A stretch of DNA of 64,000 nt from Neopararhizobium haloflavum (GCF_002750855.1 NZ_NWUC01000001.1:558001-622000); one strand, 5' to 3'; counted from the first letter of the stretch, positions 34,733-44,073 are shown. Numbers and translations are program-made. Notes: generated from the letters alone by a model not told the origin.

Positions 34733-35794
34733 ATGTCCGTTCTGATCGATGGCGAGCTCGTGCTTTACGGGTTCGTCGGCGACGATTTCTGGGGCGAAGG
34801 CTTCAATGCGCTGGATGTCGTCGAGGCGCTGGCGACCCTTGGCCGCTCCACCGATGTCACCGTGCGCATCAATTCCGGCGGCGGCTACACCGACGACGGG
34901 GTTGCGATCTTCAATGCGCTGACCGCCCACAAAGGCAAGGTCACCATCATCGTCGACGCGATCGCCGCCTCGGCCGCTTCGATCATCGTCATGGCGGGCG
35001 ATGAGCGGATTATGCGCGAGGGCGCCATGCTGATGATCCACGATCCGGCCATGGTCACCTTTGGCGATGCCGCCGATCACCAGAAATCGAAGGACCAGCT
35101 CGACAGGACGGCGGATCTGATGGCGGCAATCTACGCCGACGTCACCGGCGAGGACGTCGAAACGATCCGCCGCGACATGGTGGAGGAGATCTGGCTCACC
35201 GGTCAGGAAGCGCTCGACCGCGGCTTCGTCACCGAGATTGCTGAGGCCTGCGCCCGTGCAACGGCCGCATTCGATTTCCGTGCCTACGCCCATGCACCCG
35301 AGCGCCTCGTCGCGCTCGCGAAAAAGAAGAACTGGTCACTCGACACGGGCGACCAGTGTCCTGCGGCATCCGCCGCCCCAACCCGTCGCGCAAAGGAGAT
35401 TTCCATGACGGACCGTGAGAAGGCGGACGACAAGACCGCCGAGACCCTGGCGAAAGCGAAAGCCGATGCTGCCACCGAGGCCAAGACCCGCATCAAGGCC
35501 ATCATGGCCTGCGACGAAGCCAAGGGCCGGGAAGGTCTTGCCGAGCACTTCGCCTACGACACCGAGATGACCGCCGAGGCAGCCGTCGCGGCGCTTGCCA
35601 AGGCGCCGAAGGCCGCTGCCGGCGATCAGCCTGAGGGCAAAGCCGGCCCTGATGAGACCGCCGATCCCGTTGCTTACGAGCAGCAGCGGCTGCGCGCTGC
35701 CGGCCAGGCGCAGCCGGGCGGCGCCAAGCCAAAAGCGAAAACCGACACCGGTGTCCTCGCCGCTGCCGTCACCCGCACCAACAAGCGCCGCTGA
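34733..35794 (+). CDS. ClpP-like head maturation protease with C-terminal scaffold (353 aa)
   Basis: Residues 1-210 are a ClpP/S14-like protease: oxyanion strand VRINSGGGYTDDGVAIFNAL, nucleophile Ser80 in AIAASAASIIVMAGD and His103 in LMIHDPAM. The rest is a charged Ala/Lys/Glu-rich tail typical of scaffold. It should cut the assembling head. An internal in-frame start at 35405 makes the tail alone. Confidence 0.93.
   Translation: MSVLIDGELVLYGFVGDDFWGEGFNALDVVEALATLGRSTDVTVRINSGGGYTDDGVAIFNALTAHKGKVTIIVDAIAASAASIIVMAGDERIMREGAMLMIHDPAMVTFGDAADHQKSKDQLDRTADLMAAIYADVTGEDVETIRRDMVEEIWLTGQEALDRGFVTEIAEACARATAAFDFRAYAHAPERLVALAKKKNWSLDTGDQCPAASAAPTRRAKEISMTDREKADDKTAETLAKAKADAATEAKTRIKAIMACDEAKGREGLAEHFAYDTEMTAEAAVAALAKAPKAAAGDQPEGKAGPDETADPVAYEQQRLRAAGQAQPGGAKPKAKTDTGVLAAAVTRTNKRR
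35393..35794 (+). CDS. Nested scaffold protein from internal start (129 aa)
   Basis: AAGGAGAT (35393-35400) is ideally placed before in-frame ATG 35405, residue 225 of the protease. The product begins MTDREKADDKTAETLAKAKA and is almost all charged helix. This mirrors lambda, where Nu3 scaffold is read from inside gene C. Seen directly: the site and frame; the scaffold function is inferred. The coding part begins at 35405. Confidence 0.75.
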   Translation, partial: KEISMTDREKADDKTAETLAKAKADAATEAKTRIKAIMACDEAKGREGLAEHFAYDTEMTAEAAVAALAKAPKAAAGDQPEGKAGPDETADPVAYEQQRLRAAGQAQPGGAKPKAKTDTGVLAAAVTRTNKRR

Positions 35795-35809
35795 ACGGAG
35801 ATCTGACCC

Positions 35810-36184
35810 ATGCCAAACATCATGCACGAGGACGTCTTCCAGACGGCCCATTACATCGTCTCGGAGGCGCACGGCTATCGCTCGCGCGATGTCGGCGTCA
35901 TCGCCGCTGGCGCCGGCAAGCTGCGCCCCGGCGCGGTCCTCGGCCGCGTTACCGCGAGCGGCAAATATGTGCCGTTCGATCCGGCTGGCGCCGATGGCAG
36001 CGAGACGGCCGCAGCGATCCTTTATGAGGGCTGCGACGCGACCGATGCAGACCAGCGCCGCACGCTGACGGTGCGCGCCACCGAAATCCATGCCGACGTT
36101 CTCGTCTTTGCGGACGGCGTCGACGACACCGGCAAAAGCGCGGCGCTTGCCGACCTCGCCGCATCCGAAATCGTGGCACGATAG
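35810..36184 (+). CDS. Head decoration protein, gpD-like (124 aa)
   Basis: Short beta-rich protein with KLRPGAVLGRVTASGKYVPF and AAAILYEGCDATDADQR, matching the HDPD/lambda gpD family that caps and stabilises the expanded capsid. It sits between protease and major capsid genes as in lambda. Confidence 0.92.
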   Translation: MPNIMHEDVFQTAHYIVSEAHGYRSRDVGVIAAGAGKLRPGAVLGRVTASGKYVPFDPAGADGSETAAAILYEGCDATDADQRRTLTVRATEIHADVLVFADGVDDTGKSAALADLAASEIVAR

Positions 36185-36197
36185 GGGGCCGACCACC

Positions 36198-37226
36198 ATG
36201 GCAATCGTCACAGATATCTTTGAGCAAAACGGTTGGGGCATGATCGAATTCCACGAGGATGTCGTGGAGCGGATCGATCACAAGCCCCAGCTCCTCGGAT
36301 CGCTCGGCCTCTTCGAGCCGATCTATTCGCGCTCGCGCACCATCGCGATCGCCGACCGGGACCGGGCGCTGACCCTCATCCCGACATCGCCGAACGGCGC
36401 GCCGCCGCAGGAGCTGATCCCGTCCGGCGCCCGTGTGCGCAAGTTCGACGCGGTCCGCCTTGCCAAGGGCTCGACGGTCTATGCCATTGAGATGGCCGGC
36501 GTCCTGGCGCTTCCCTTCGAGATGCAGACCAAGGAAGTCAGCCAGGAAGTCTCCGATCGCTCGGGCGAGATCATGGACGATCTCGAACTGACCTGGGAGC
36601 ACATGCGCTTCGGCGCGATCCAGGGCCGGGTCCTCGATGCCGACGGTCAGACCGTCATCATCGACTGGTACCAGGAATGGGGCATCGGCGAGCCGGCGGA
36701 GGTCAATTTCCAGCTAAACGTCGAAACGACCGATGTGCGCAAGAAATGCCGCGACCTGAAGCGCGCCATGCAGCGCGCGGCGAAAGGCGTCTGGACGCCC
36801 TCGACGCGGGTCGCGGGGCTCGTCGGCGACACCTTCTTCGACCTCCTCGTCAACCATCCGCAAATCAAGGAGACGAAGCTCGGCACGGAGCGTGCGGCGA
36901 CGCTGGAAAACATCGAGGGCTATTCGGCGATCGAGATCGAGGGGATCACCTTCATCAATTATCGCGGAACGGATGACGATTCGACGCTGGCGATCGACAC
37001 CAACAAGGCGCGCTTCTTCCCGATCGGCGCGCGCGGTGCCTTCAAGGTCGGCTGGGCTCCGGCATCGGAGTTCAAGCCCTATGTCAACCAGCGCGGCCGT
37101 GAGTATTACGGCATGATCCTGGAGGACAAGTCGGGGCGCGACGAATGGGACCGGGTGGAGATCTACAGCTATCCGCTGTTCATCTGCACGCGTCCCGAAA
37201 TGCTTCGCCGCGGGAGGGCCCTCTAA
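36198..37226 (+). CDS. Major capsid protein, gpE-like (342 aa)
   Basis: Segments such as FEPIYSRSRTIAIADRDRAL, IPTSPNGAPPQELIP and IEMAGVLALPFEMQTKEVSQ are typical of the lambda-type major capsid family (PF03864). The C-terminal YYGMILEDKS segment fits as well. ATG 36198 is the last start in the GGGGGCC-preceded leader. Normal length for the family. Confidence 0.94.
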   Translation: MAIVTDIFEQNGWGMIEFHEDVVERIDHKPQLLGSLGLFEPIYSRSRTIAIADRDRALTLIPTSPNGAPPQELIPSGARVRKFDAVRLAKGSTVYAIEMAGVLALPFEMQTKEVSQEVSDRSGEIMDDLELTWEHMRFGAIQGRVLDADGQTVIIDWYQEWGIGEPAEVNFQLNVETTDVRKKCRDLKRAMQRAAKGVWTPSTRVAGLVGDTFFDLLVNHPQIKETKLGTERAATLENIEGYSAIEIEGITFINYRGTDDDSTLAIDTNKARFFPIGARGAFKVGWAPASEFKPYVNQRGREYYGMILEDKSGRDEWDRVEIYSYPLFICTRPEMLRRGRAL

Positions 37227-37427
37227 GTGGCGACCATGGCAACGGCAACCCGGGCGGGCTTCGTCAATGGCCGCTTCGTGCGCCCCGGTGATCCGATCGG
37301 CGTGGAACAGAAACCGCTCTCGGCGATGACGAAAGCCGAGCTCATCGCAGAAGCGGAACGCCTCGGCGTTGCAATCGAGAGCTCGGCGACCAAGGCGGAG
37401 ATCCTTCAGGCCCTGGAAGCGGCCTGA
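37227..37427 (+). CDS. Small head protein with HeH/LEM-like domain (66 aa)
   Basis: GTG 37227 directly follows the capsid stop, with GGGAGGG ahead. The C-terminal KAELIAEAERLGVAIESSAT, then KAEILQALEAA, is an HeH/LEM-SAP-like helical pair common in phage small head proteins. Probably gpFI-like in position. Confidence 0.75.
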   Translation: MATMATATRAGFVNGRFVRPGDPIGVEQKPLSAMTKAELIAEAERLGVAIESSATKAEILQALEAA

Positions 37428-37429
37428 AG

Positions 37430-37804
37430 ATGGCGCGCTATCACGGCCTTCGCGACGACATCGCGGAGGCCATCGACGAGGAATTCGGCGAGCTGGTGAA
37501 GATCTGGCCGAAGAAGGACGGCGTCACCGATCCCGAGCGCGCCAATCTCACCATCATCGCTGTTGTGCGAACGCGGCCAGAGCAGCGCAACAATCTTGCA
37601 GGCGGGCGAACGCGCAACTGGAACGCATCTGTTTCGGCCGGCACAACGGAACTGCGCATTGCCATCGGCCGCTATCCGGAGATCCGTCTGCGGCGCGGCG
37701 ACATCGTGGAGGCGGTCGAGCGTGAAGGCGGACCGCTCTTCGAGGTCCTGTCCGTCCAGGATCGCTCGCATGTCCGCCTGATTGCCGAACTCGGAGAAGT
37801 CTGA
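37430..37804 (+). CDS. Head-tail connector-like protein (124 aa)
   Basis: Beta-strand rich, with GRYPEIRLRRGDIVEAVERE and LFEVLSVQDRSHVRLIAELG, resembling the gpFII/adaptor class that closes the portal. It overlaps the next gene by one base (TGATG). Assigned from position and size. Confidence 0.75.
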   Translation: MARYHGLRDDIAEAIDEEFGELVKIWPKKDGVTDPERANLTIIAVVRTRPEQRNNLAGGRTRNWNASVSAGTTELRIAIGRYPEIRLRRGDIVEAVEREGGPLFEVLSVQDRSHVRLIAELGEV

Positions 37805-38616
37805 TGAGCCTTGCCCGTATTGCGCTGCGCCTTGCCGTCGTCGAAGCCCTGAAAGGGCGGACGCTCGTCGGCGCGCATGTCCTCGACAGTCAGATCGGCG
37901 CGCTCGAGGCCGATGGCGACGGCAATGTGCGGACGGACCAGGAACAACCCTTTATCGCGGTTTACACCGACGCAGCGACCGTCTCGTCCGACATCGAACT
38001 GCGTTCCCTTGGTGGAAATGGGACGACCGAACTGGTCATCGAAGCGGGCATTACCGTTGCCATGACGATCCGCGATCCCGAAACGAAGGATCTTGTTGTC
38101 CATCAGGGTATTCCAGCTGCCGACGACGCGCTGGAGTTTCATCTCGACATGGTGATGCGGCAGGTCGCGGATGTTCTGTCTGATCCGGACAACGAATGGG
38201 CCGAAATCGCGCGGAGCCTCACATACCGTTACCGAAAGGTCGAGCGGCTTCGGACCAGCTCCGATCAGGGCAGTGTGCGTCTTGCGGGACATCAGCTGCG
38301 GATCACCCTCGATCTTATCGATGACCCGATCACAGGCGCGGCTCTCGAGGCCGCCACGCCAATGGCCCGACTGCTTGACCGTCTCGACGAAAGTGGCAGT
38401 TCGGTGCTGGTCGCCAAGGCGGCGCTGATGCGGGCGCAGGTCGGCGGCACCGACCCCGACTGGAAAATCCTGCAGCGCCGTCACGGCATGACGGCCGGCG
38501 AGCTCCGGGCGCTGGGGCGCGGCCCGGTCGAGGGCGACACGGAGCGAAAGACGCCGGAGTTCACGACTGGCGCCTTTGACATCGAGGGCACGGGCTCGGG
38601 CGAGGTCACGAAGTGA
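37804..38616 (+). CDS. Tail completion/tail terminator-like protein (270 aa)
   Basis: Unrecognised family. Its position between the head-tail connector and baseplate V matches the P2 R/S tail-completion genes. It is beta-rich at the N-terminus (FIAVYTDAATVSSDIELRSL) and has a helical C-terminal part ending in an Asp/Glu/Gly tail. The stop is shared with the next ATG. Confidence 0.65.
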   Translation: MSLARIALRLAVVEALKGRTLVGAHVLDSQIGALEADGDGNVRTDQEQPFIAVYTDAATVSSDIELRSLGGNGTTELVIEAGITVAMTIRDPETKDLVVHQGIPAADDALEFHLDMVMRQVADVLSDPDNEWAEIARSLTYRYRKVERLRTSSDQGSVRLAGHQLRITLDLIDDPITGAALEAATPMARLLDRLDESGSSVLVAKAALMRAQVGGTDPDWKILQRRHGMTAGELRALGRGPVEGDTERKTPEFTTGAFDIEGTGSGEVTK

Positions 38617-39134
38617 TGTTCGCCGAGATCATCAATCTCAAGTCCGATCTGGAACACCTCAAGTCCGCCTTCGGCAATGCGCTGCGTGTCGGCGCTGTCG
38701 AGGTAGTCGACCCGGTGAAAGGCTATCGCTTGAGGATCGGTAAGGATCGCGACGGTCAGCCATTCCTTTCTCCCTGGTTGCCGCACCCGGAGAGCGGCAA
38801 GACGAGCGTGCCCTTGAAGACGGGGCAGATCGTCGGCCTGGTCAATCCGACCGGCGACATGCGCCAGGGGCTGATCTTTCGCGGCGGCTATTCCGGCGAA
38901 CACCAGAGCCCGAATGACGACATGGCCGCCAACGTCTTCGAGGACGCCGGTGTGCGCATCACGGTCGCAGATGGTGCCCTGGTCATCACGGCCGGCGGCG
39001 TCAGTGTCACGGTCAATGCGTCGGGTCTGTTTGTGAATGGCGGCCGTGTCGACCATGACGGCCGCAACATTGGCAGCAATCACACCCATGGCGGTGTCTT
39101 CCCTGGCGGGGCCGAGACCGGCCCGCCTTCCTGA
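38616..39134 (+). CDS. Baseplate assembly protein V (172 aa)
   Basis: P2 gpV-like spike base: VGAVEVVDPVKGYRLRIGKD, LVNPTGDMRQGLIFRGGYSG and a C-terminal beta-helix-like repeat region ending in HTHGGVFPGGAE, which often binds metal at the spike tip. Start ATG 38616 overlaps the upstream stop. Confidence 0.9.
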   Translation: MFAEIINLKSDLEHLKSAFGNALRVGAVEVVDPVKGYRLRIGKDRDGQPFLSPWLPHPESGKTSVPLKTGQIVGLVNPTGDMRQGLIFRGGYSGEHQSPNDDMAANVFEDAGVRITVADGALVITAGGVSVTVNASGLFVNGGRVDHDGRNIGSNHTHGGVFPGGAETGPPS

Positions 39135-39142
39135 AGGAGAAC

Positions 39143-39343
39143 ATGATGAGCAAGACCACTTATGTCGCCCGTCCCGGTGTGGACTGGGTCAACGGCCAGC
39201 GCGTGCCGAAGAACCGTGAGATCGTATTGACGGCTGCCGAGGCGAAGTTCGACCTGGCACAGGGGCGCATCCACCCGAAAGCCGATGCCAAACCAGCGGC
39301 TTCGTCCAAGGCCAAAGCCGATAAGCCGGAATCGAAGGACTGA
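39143..39343 (+). CDS. Small phage protein between V and W (66 aa)
   Basis: GAAGGAGAAC precedes ATG 39143 (39146 is equally good). TTYVARPGVDWVNGQRVPKN is followed by a Lys/Ala-rich tail. In other rhizobial myophages a small gene sits at this spot. Function unknown. Confidence 0.75.
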   Translation: MMSKTTYVARPGVDWVNGQRVPKNREIVLTAAEAKFDLAQGRIHPKADAKPAASSKAKADKPESKD

Positions 39344-39345
39344 CT

Positions 39346-39738
39346 GTGGCCGATATCGACCGGCGGACGGGCGCTGTCATCGACAATTATGCCTCGGCGC
39401 TGCAGTCGGTCGAGATCATCCTGACGACGCGGCTCGGCGAGATGATCCTCCTGCGCGAATTCGGCGCCGGCGTGATCGAACTCCTCGGCCGTCTGCTGGC
39501 CGCCAAGACGATCGCCGCCTTCACGCTGCTCGTCGCCGCGGCGATCGACCTCTGGGAGCCGCGCTTCCGGGTGCGCCGTGTCGAGCTGACCGGATCGGTC
39601 GACGAGTTACGGGCAGGACGGGCCGGTCTTGCCATCGAGGTTGACTGGCGCCCGCGCGCCCATCTCGGTGATCCGAGTGTCGAAAGCGTCGAGACCTTCG
39701 GCTGGAACCGGGGCAGCATTCAAAGGATTGCCGCATGA
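39346..39738 (+). CDS. Baseplate wedge protein W (GPW/gp25) (130 aa)
   Basis: The gp25 motif region appears as ILTTRLGEMILLREFGAGVI. GTG 39346 follows the previous stop. GPW/gp25 proteins build the baseplate wedge in contractile tails and related injection machines. Overlaps the next gene by four bases. Confidence 0.9.
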   Translation: MADIDRRTGAVIDNYASALQSVEIILTTRLGEMILLREFGAGVIELLGRLLAAKTIAAFTLLVAAAIDLWEPRFRVRRVELTGSVDELRAGRAGLAIEVDWRPRAHLGDPSVESVETFGWNRGSIQRIAA

Positions 39739-40655
39739 GTTATTCGCCGACGGCGATTGACCTGTCGCGCGTTTCTGCGCCCGATGCGATTGAGTTGCTC
39801 GATGTCGGGTCGCTCAAGGCCGCTTTCCTCGATCGCTTCATCGCGTTCTGGAACGAGGCGCGGCTTGCCGATCCCTCACTTCCGGCCTTTACTGTCGCCA
39901 GCCTCGAAGCGCATCCGACAGCGACATTCGGTCGTGTGTTCGCCTATCTGCGCCTCCTTGATCGCGCGCGCGTCAATGATGCGGTCTCAGCGATGCTGGC
40001 GCCGCTCGCCCGCGGCAGCGATCTCGACCATGTCGTCGCCCGGCAGAATGTGCAGCGGTTGGTCGTGGTACCGGAAACGGCGACCAGCCCGGCAGTTATG
40101 GAGACGGATGCGGCGCTCCTCAGGCGCTATCTGCTCTCCTTCGACGGGCGTTCCGCTGGATCGCGGGACCGGTATCTCTATGAGGCCTGGACGGCCTGGC
40201 CGGAGATGCTCCATGCAAAGGTCAACGGACACGCAGTGCATGGCCGGCGCGGCGATGTCGACCTCGTCATCATCGGGCAGAGTGGAGACCTGGCACCGGC
40301 AGATAAAAAGGCCGCTGTGCGCGCTGCTGTCTCAGTGCCGAATGTCGTGCCTGAGGCAACGTCGATCGCCGTTCGGGACGCGGAGCGGATCGAGTATGCC
40401 GTCTCGCTCGTCATAGAGATCCCGCACGGGCCGGATAGCGTGCTGATCCGGCAGGAAACGATCGATCGCATCCGCAAGGCGGGTGACGCCCGCATGGTCA
40501 TCGGCGGCGAAATCGCGCCAGGCTACATCGTCGGTGCGGCCTATGGCGCCAACATCATCAAGGTGCGGGACATGGCCCCGGTCGTAATCGAGCCTGACCC
40601 CTATGCGGTGCCGGTGCTGACCGACATCATTGTGACAGTGGAGGTTCGTGCTTAG
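39735..40655 (+). CDS. Baseplate J protein (306 aa)
   Basis: gpJ-like: FIAFWNEARLADPSLPAFTV, VVARQNVQRLVVVPE and DKKAAVRAAVSVPNVVPEAT with AYGANIIKVRDM. It binds W and I in the baseplate wedge. Its last 29 bases overlap a minus-strand gene. Confidence 0.93.
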   Translation: MSYSPTAIDLSRVSAPDAIELLDVGSLKAAFLDRFIAFWNEARLADPSLPAFTVASLEAHPTATFGRVFAYLRLLDRARVNDAVSAMLAPLARGSDLDHVVARQNVQRLVVVPETATSPAVMETDAALLRRYLLSFDGRSAGSRDRYLYEAWTAWPEMLHAKVNGHAVHGRRGDVDLVIIGQSGDLAPADKKAAVRAAVSVPNVVPEATSIAVRDAERIEYAVSLVIEIPHGPDSVLIRQETIDRIRKAGDARMVIGGEIAPGYIVGAAYGANIIKVRDMAPVVIEPDPYAVPVLTDIIVTVEVRA

Positions 40656-40911
40656 CCGACGCGTCCCGCGTGATGAGTTGTGTGTAGTCGAGCGCTTCGG
40701 CAACGGCTTCCAGAAGCAGCGTCTCATAGCGGTCTGAACCACGATCAAGCGTCACGGGATTCGTTGGCATCCTGTGTGCCTGCCGGCGGAGCAGTTCCGC
40801 GAAGTCCAGTTGTTCGACTGAACCCTTGGTCTCAAGCTCATGGATCAGGAGCGCGAACAGCATTCCGATCCCGTTGATCATCTCGCTTCTGAACTGGGTG
40901 ACCTCACTCAT
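40627..40911 (-). CDS. Antisense small protein between baseplate J and I (94 aa)
   Basis: ATG 40911 gives MSEVTQFRSEMINGIGMLFA, then LLIHELETKGSVEQLDFAEL and a charged C-terminus, an overall helical cytosolic protein. It lies against the late operon, so it needs its own promoter. No family recognised. It looks like an added moron gene. Confidence 0.6.
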   Translation of the reverse strand: MSEVTQFRSEMINGIGMLFALLIHELETKGSVEQLDFAELLRRQAHRMPTNPVTLDRGSDRYETLLLEAVAEALDYTQLITRDASAKHEPPLSQ

Positions 40912-40967
40912 TGCATTTGCACTTTCGCCGACTCCGATTTCACCCAAATTCGATCAAGCTTTAGACG

Positions 40968-41597
40968 ATGAACCTTTCGGAACTGCTGCCGCAAAACGCA
41001 CAATCTTATGAGAAGGCGCTCGCCTTCGCAGCGACCGATACGCTGCCGGTGCCGCTGGCCGAGATCCTCGACCCGGACACCTGCCCGGTCGAATGGCTGC
41101 CGTTTCTGGCGGCACATGAGAGCGTCGATCTCTGGTACGAGGACTGGCCCGTCGAGCGTAAGCGGCAGATGATCCGGGACAGCCTGATGCTCTCGTCGAT
41201 CCGCGGCACACGCGCGGCGGCCGAACCCTATCTCGCCTATGTCGATGCGGAGCTTGTCGACCGGATCAGCCATCCGACACGCTTCGTCATCGGCTGGACA
41301 CCGATCCGCGACCAGATGCGGGTGCATCATCCGCATCACACGGCGCACTTCCTGGTGAAGACCTCGCCGATCGTTGCGCCAGATCACTTCATCATCGGAC
41401 GCTCGCCGGTCGACCAGCCGATCACTGTGCGCGACGTCGACACCACACCGCTGACGCGTGCCCGCACGGCGCTCGCCAAATCCAAGAGCCCCGAGACCTT
41501 CTACTCCGTCGATTTCGGCTGGCAGCGGCCGATCACTTTCGATGAGGCGAGCTTCGGCGGGCGCTTCGACATTTATACGAACAGGACACGACTATGA
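40968..41597 (+). CDS. Tail protein I (209 aa)
   Basis: P2 gpI-like baseplate protein: LLPQNAQSYEKALAFAATDT, DPDTCPVEWLPFLAAHESVD and WPVERKRQMIRDSLMLSSIR. Located after J as in P2. Overlaps the next gene by four bases. Confidence 0.92.
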   Translation: MNLSELLPQNAQSYEKALAFAATDTLPVPLAEILDPDTCPVEWLPFLAAHESVDLWYEDWPVERKRQMIRDSLMLSSIRGTRAAAEPYLAYVDAELVDRISHPTRFVIGWTPIRDQMRVHHPHHTAHFLVKTSPIVAPDHFIIGRSPVDQPITVRDVDTTPLTRARTALAKSKSPETFYSVDFGWQRPITFDEASFGGRFDIYTNRTRL

Positions 41598-43885
41598 GCG
41601 AACGCGTCGATTGGACCAACGCGGAAGTTGCCGACCGGCTGGACTGGACGCGCCAGGGCGTCTTTGCCCAGGAAGCGACGGACCGGCTGGTCAATGGCGC
41701 GATCTCCTATCCAGCGCACTGGGCGCGCTTCCTGGTCGCCAAGAAAGCCGCCTTCACGGTGACGGTCGCGCCCGGCGAATATTACGAGCAGGACGTCGTC
41801 TACACCTTGCTGACGCCCACCGACATGGATCTCGGCGCGCTCCGCCCGACGGTCAACGGCGTCGTCCAGTGGGTGGCGCTCCTCATCGGCGGCATCGAAG
41901 AGGTGATCGAGGAGAGCCGGGCGATCCAGACGCAGGAAGTCGAGACCGGTGTCTTGGTTCAGCGCCAGACACCGAAGATCATCCGGCGGGCCGTTTCGAT
42001 CGCGCCACTCGCCGCCAAGATCTTCGGGCAAAAGCCTGATGTTCCGGCCGGTGCCTGTTGCATTGCCCTCGTGCCGATGACGACGGCCGGCGTCGAAGCC
42101 GATGCGATCGAGCCCTATGACGGGCACCGTGTCGTGCCGCTGGCCGAGGTCGCGGCGCGGCTTGCCATTCTTGAAGAGCGTGTCGATCGCCTTCGCCGTG
42201 ACACCGACTCCATCGCAACCGACGTCTCGGCGATCGGCCAGCGGCTCGATGCGCTTCCGCCGCCTGATCTCTTCCAGATGTTCGGTCGTGACATCGCCCG
42301 GCAGAACCGGCAGGCCGGCGTCGATCCGCTGGCCGGCAACTATGTCTTCGATTGCGGCCTCGTCGATGATTTCTGGGATTTCGATCATCCGGAGAGCTAT
42401 GCGCGCCGCGACCATGGCCTGCGCTTTCCCTTTGCTGCTGTCTCAGATAGCCAACTGCGCCTTTCCGAACCGGACAATGACAAGATCGTTGTAACGCCCG
42501 GCGGCTCACTGCTGCCGGCCTATGAGGAAGTGGTGCGGATCGAAACGCCGGTCGGTTCTGGCCGCGAGCGTGTCGCCAACGTCGTCCACTCTGTTACCAC
42601 GGCGACGAAGCACTATCGCAGCCATGAGCGCACCACCTATGGCCCGGTGGAGATGGTCTGCGAGAACAGCCTCCACTGGAACGAGGCTGCTCTCCGGGAC
42701 CGGGAGTATGGCGAGGTCTTCAAGGTGGCCGGCCAAGAGTACCGCATTCAGGGTCAGTCCGATATTCCGTGGAATGCGACGGAAACCGCGCAGCGCGGCC
42801 ATCTCGGCTTTGATGTCCAACAGGTCAACAAGGTTCGCTGGACATCGAGCTACACGCGCTATCACACCGAAGAGTTCGGGCTGAACAATGCGGCCTATGC
42901 CCAGACCTTCCGCTCGTCGCAGATCTTCATGGCAACGGGTATCGATCTTTATCTCACCGCTGTCGACACCGGCGAGGAGTTCACCATCGCGCTCGGCAAG
43001 ACGCGGCCGGACGGCTCACCGGCGACCGAAGCGATCATCGAGACCGGCACGGTCGATGGCGCCGATCTCTCGCTTGGCTGGCAGACCGTTTCCTTCGAGC
43101 CGGCGCTGATCGAACAGCATCCGGTCGCCTGGACGCTGGCAACGCCGGGCAACAACGAGATCGCCAAGTCGGACGACAACGCCTTCTCGCTCGGCACCAG
43201 CTTCAAGATCACCGATGGTGTGTATGCGCAAGGCTTTGCGACTGTCGACTACAGCTTCCGGGTGAGGGGCGCCCGTTTCCACCAGGCACGTACCTTTATC
43301 GACTTCGGGCCTTACGAGCTGCAGGGCGGCATTGCTGGGATCGATCTCGTCTATCAAGGCCTTTTGCCATCGGGCACAGATCGCGTCTGGGCAATCAAGC
43401 CGCTTGGCGCAACAGAGTGGATTCCGTTCGACGATCGGCCGGATAGCCCGCTTGCCAATCTGCCGGCCTCCGTTCGCCTCGGATGCTGGTTCGTCGGCAC
43501 GCGTGATGTGCAGCCCTGCCTGCAGCTCGACGAGGGTGCGCGGGTGCGCTGCTTCCGGCTTGCCAACACGATGGCCTTCGTCAGCAAGGAGATCGACTTC
43601 GGCTTTGCAACGCCGCGTCTTTCTGCCGTTGGCCATGTCGACGATTTCGATCCGGTGCGTGGGACACCGAGTCTTGCGATCATCCTGCCGAACGGCACGA
43701 CCGTCGCGCCGGACACCTTCACCATCGAGCCCGATGCCGAGCGGCCGAGACGGTCCGTCGTCAAGGCGACCTGGGAAGAGTCTATCCCCGCGCCGATCGC
43801 CTCCTGCCGCCTCAAGGTCGGCGGCACCAAGCAATCCGCGCTTGACGGCTGGTTCTGGCAGGACATTGGCCTCAACGCCTTTTGA
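41594..43885 (+). CDS. DUF4815-type tail protein (763 aa)
   Basis: Begins MSERVDWTNAEVADRLDWTR. The N-terminal 250 residues include YYEQDVVYTLLTPTDMD and a coiled-coil-like RLAILEERVDRLRRDTDSIA. The rest is a set of beta-rich domains. The pattern matches the DUF4815 tail proteins of rhizobial and other myophages, which connect baseplate to fibre. It is the first part of the fibre cassette. Confidence 0.82.
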   Translation: MSERVDWTNAEVADRLDWTRQGVFAQEATDRLVNGAISYPAHWARFLVAKKAAFTVTVAPGEYYEQDVVYTLLTPTDMDLGALRPTVNGVVQWVALLIGGIEEVIEESRAIQTQEVETGVLVQRQTPKIIRRAVSIAPLAAKIFGQKPDVPAGACCIALVPMTTAGVEADAIEPYDGHRVVPLAEVAARLAILEERVDRLRRDTDSIATDVSAIGQRLDALPPPDLFQMFGRDIARQNRQAGVDPLAGNYVFDCGLVDDFWDFDHPESYARRDHGLRFPFAAVSDSQLRLSEPDNDKIVVTPGGSLLPAYEEVVRIETPVGSGRERVANVVHSVTTATKHYRSHERTTYGPVEMVCENSLHWNEAALRDREYGEVFKVAGQEYRIQGQSDIPWNATETAQRGHLGFDVQQVNKVRWTSSYTRYHTEEFGLNNAAYAQTFRSSQIFMATGIDLYLTAVDTGEEFTIALGKTRPDGSPATEAIIETGTVDGADLSLGWQTVSFEPALIEQHPVAWTLATPGNNEIAKSDDNAFSLGTSFKITDGVYAQGFATVDYSFRVRGARFHQARTFIDFGPYELQGGIAGIDLVYQGLLPSGTDRVWAIKPLGATEWIPFDDRPDSPLANLPASVRLGCWFVGTRDVQPCLQLDEGARVRCFRLANTMAFVSKEIDFGFATPRLSAVGHVDDFDPVRGTPSLAIILPNGTTVAPDTFTIEPDAERPRRSVVKATWEESIPAPIASCRLKVGGTKQSALDGWFWQDIGLNAF

Positions 43886-43896
43886 TGGAGAACACC

Positions 43897-44073
43897 ATGA
43901 CAATTGACGAAATCGAGGCCGGCGCACGCTACCGGGTGACATTGGCCAAGCCGGTCCGTGACGGGACGATCGTCCACCGCCCACGCCAGATGATCGAGAT
44001 GAGCGCTCTGAAGCTGACCGCGATCATCGAACAGGAGGGCGCCGATGTCATTGCCACTGCCGAACGAGTCTGA
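43897..44073 (+). CDS. Small phage protein (58 aa)
   Basis: GGAGAACACC lies just before ATG 43897; the earlier ATG 43885 shares the previous stop. MTIDEIEAGARYRVTLAKPV suggests a small beta barrel. It overlaps the next gene by 29 bases in another frame. Confidence 0.65.
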   Translation: MTIDEIEAGARYRVTLAKPVRDGTIVHRPRQMIEMSALKLTAIIEQEGADVIATAERV

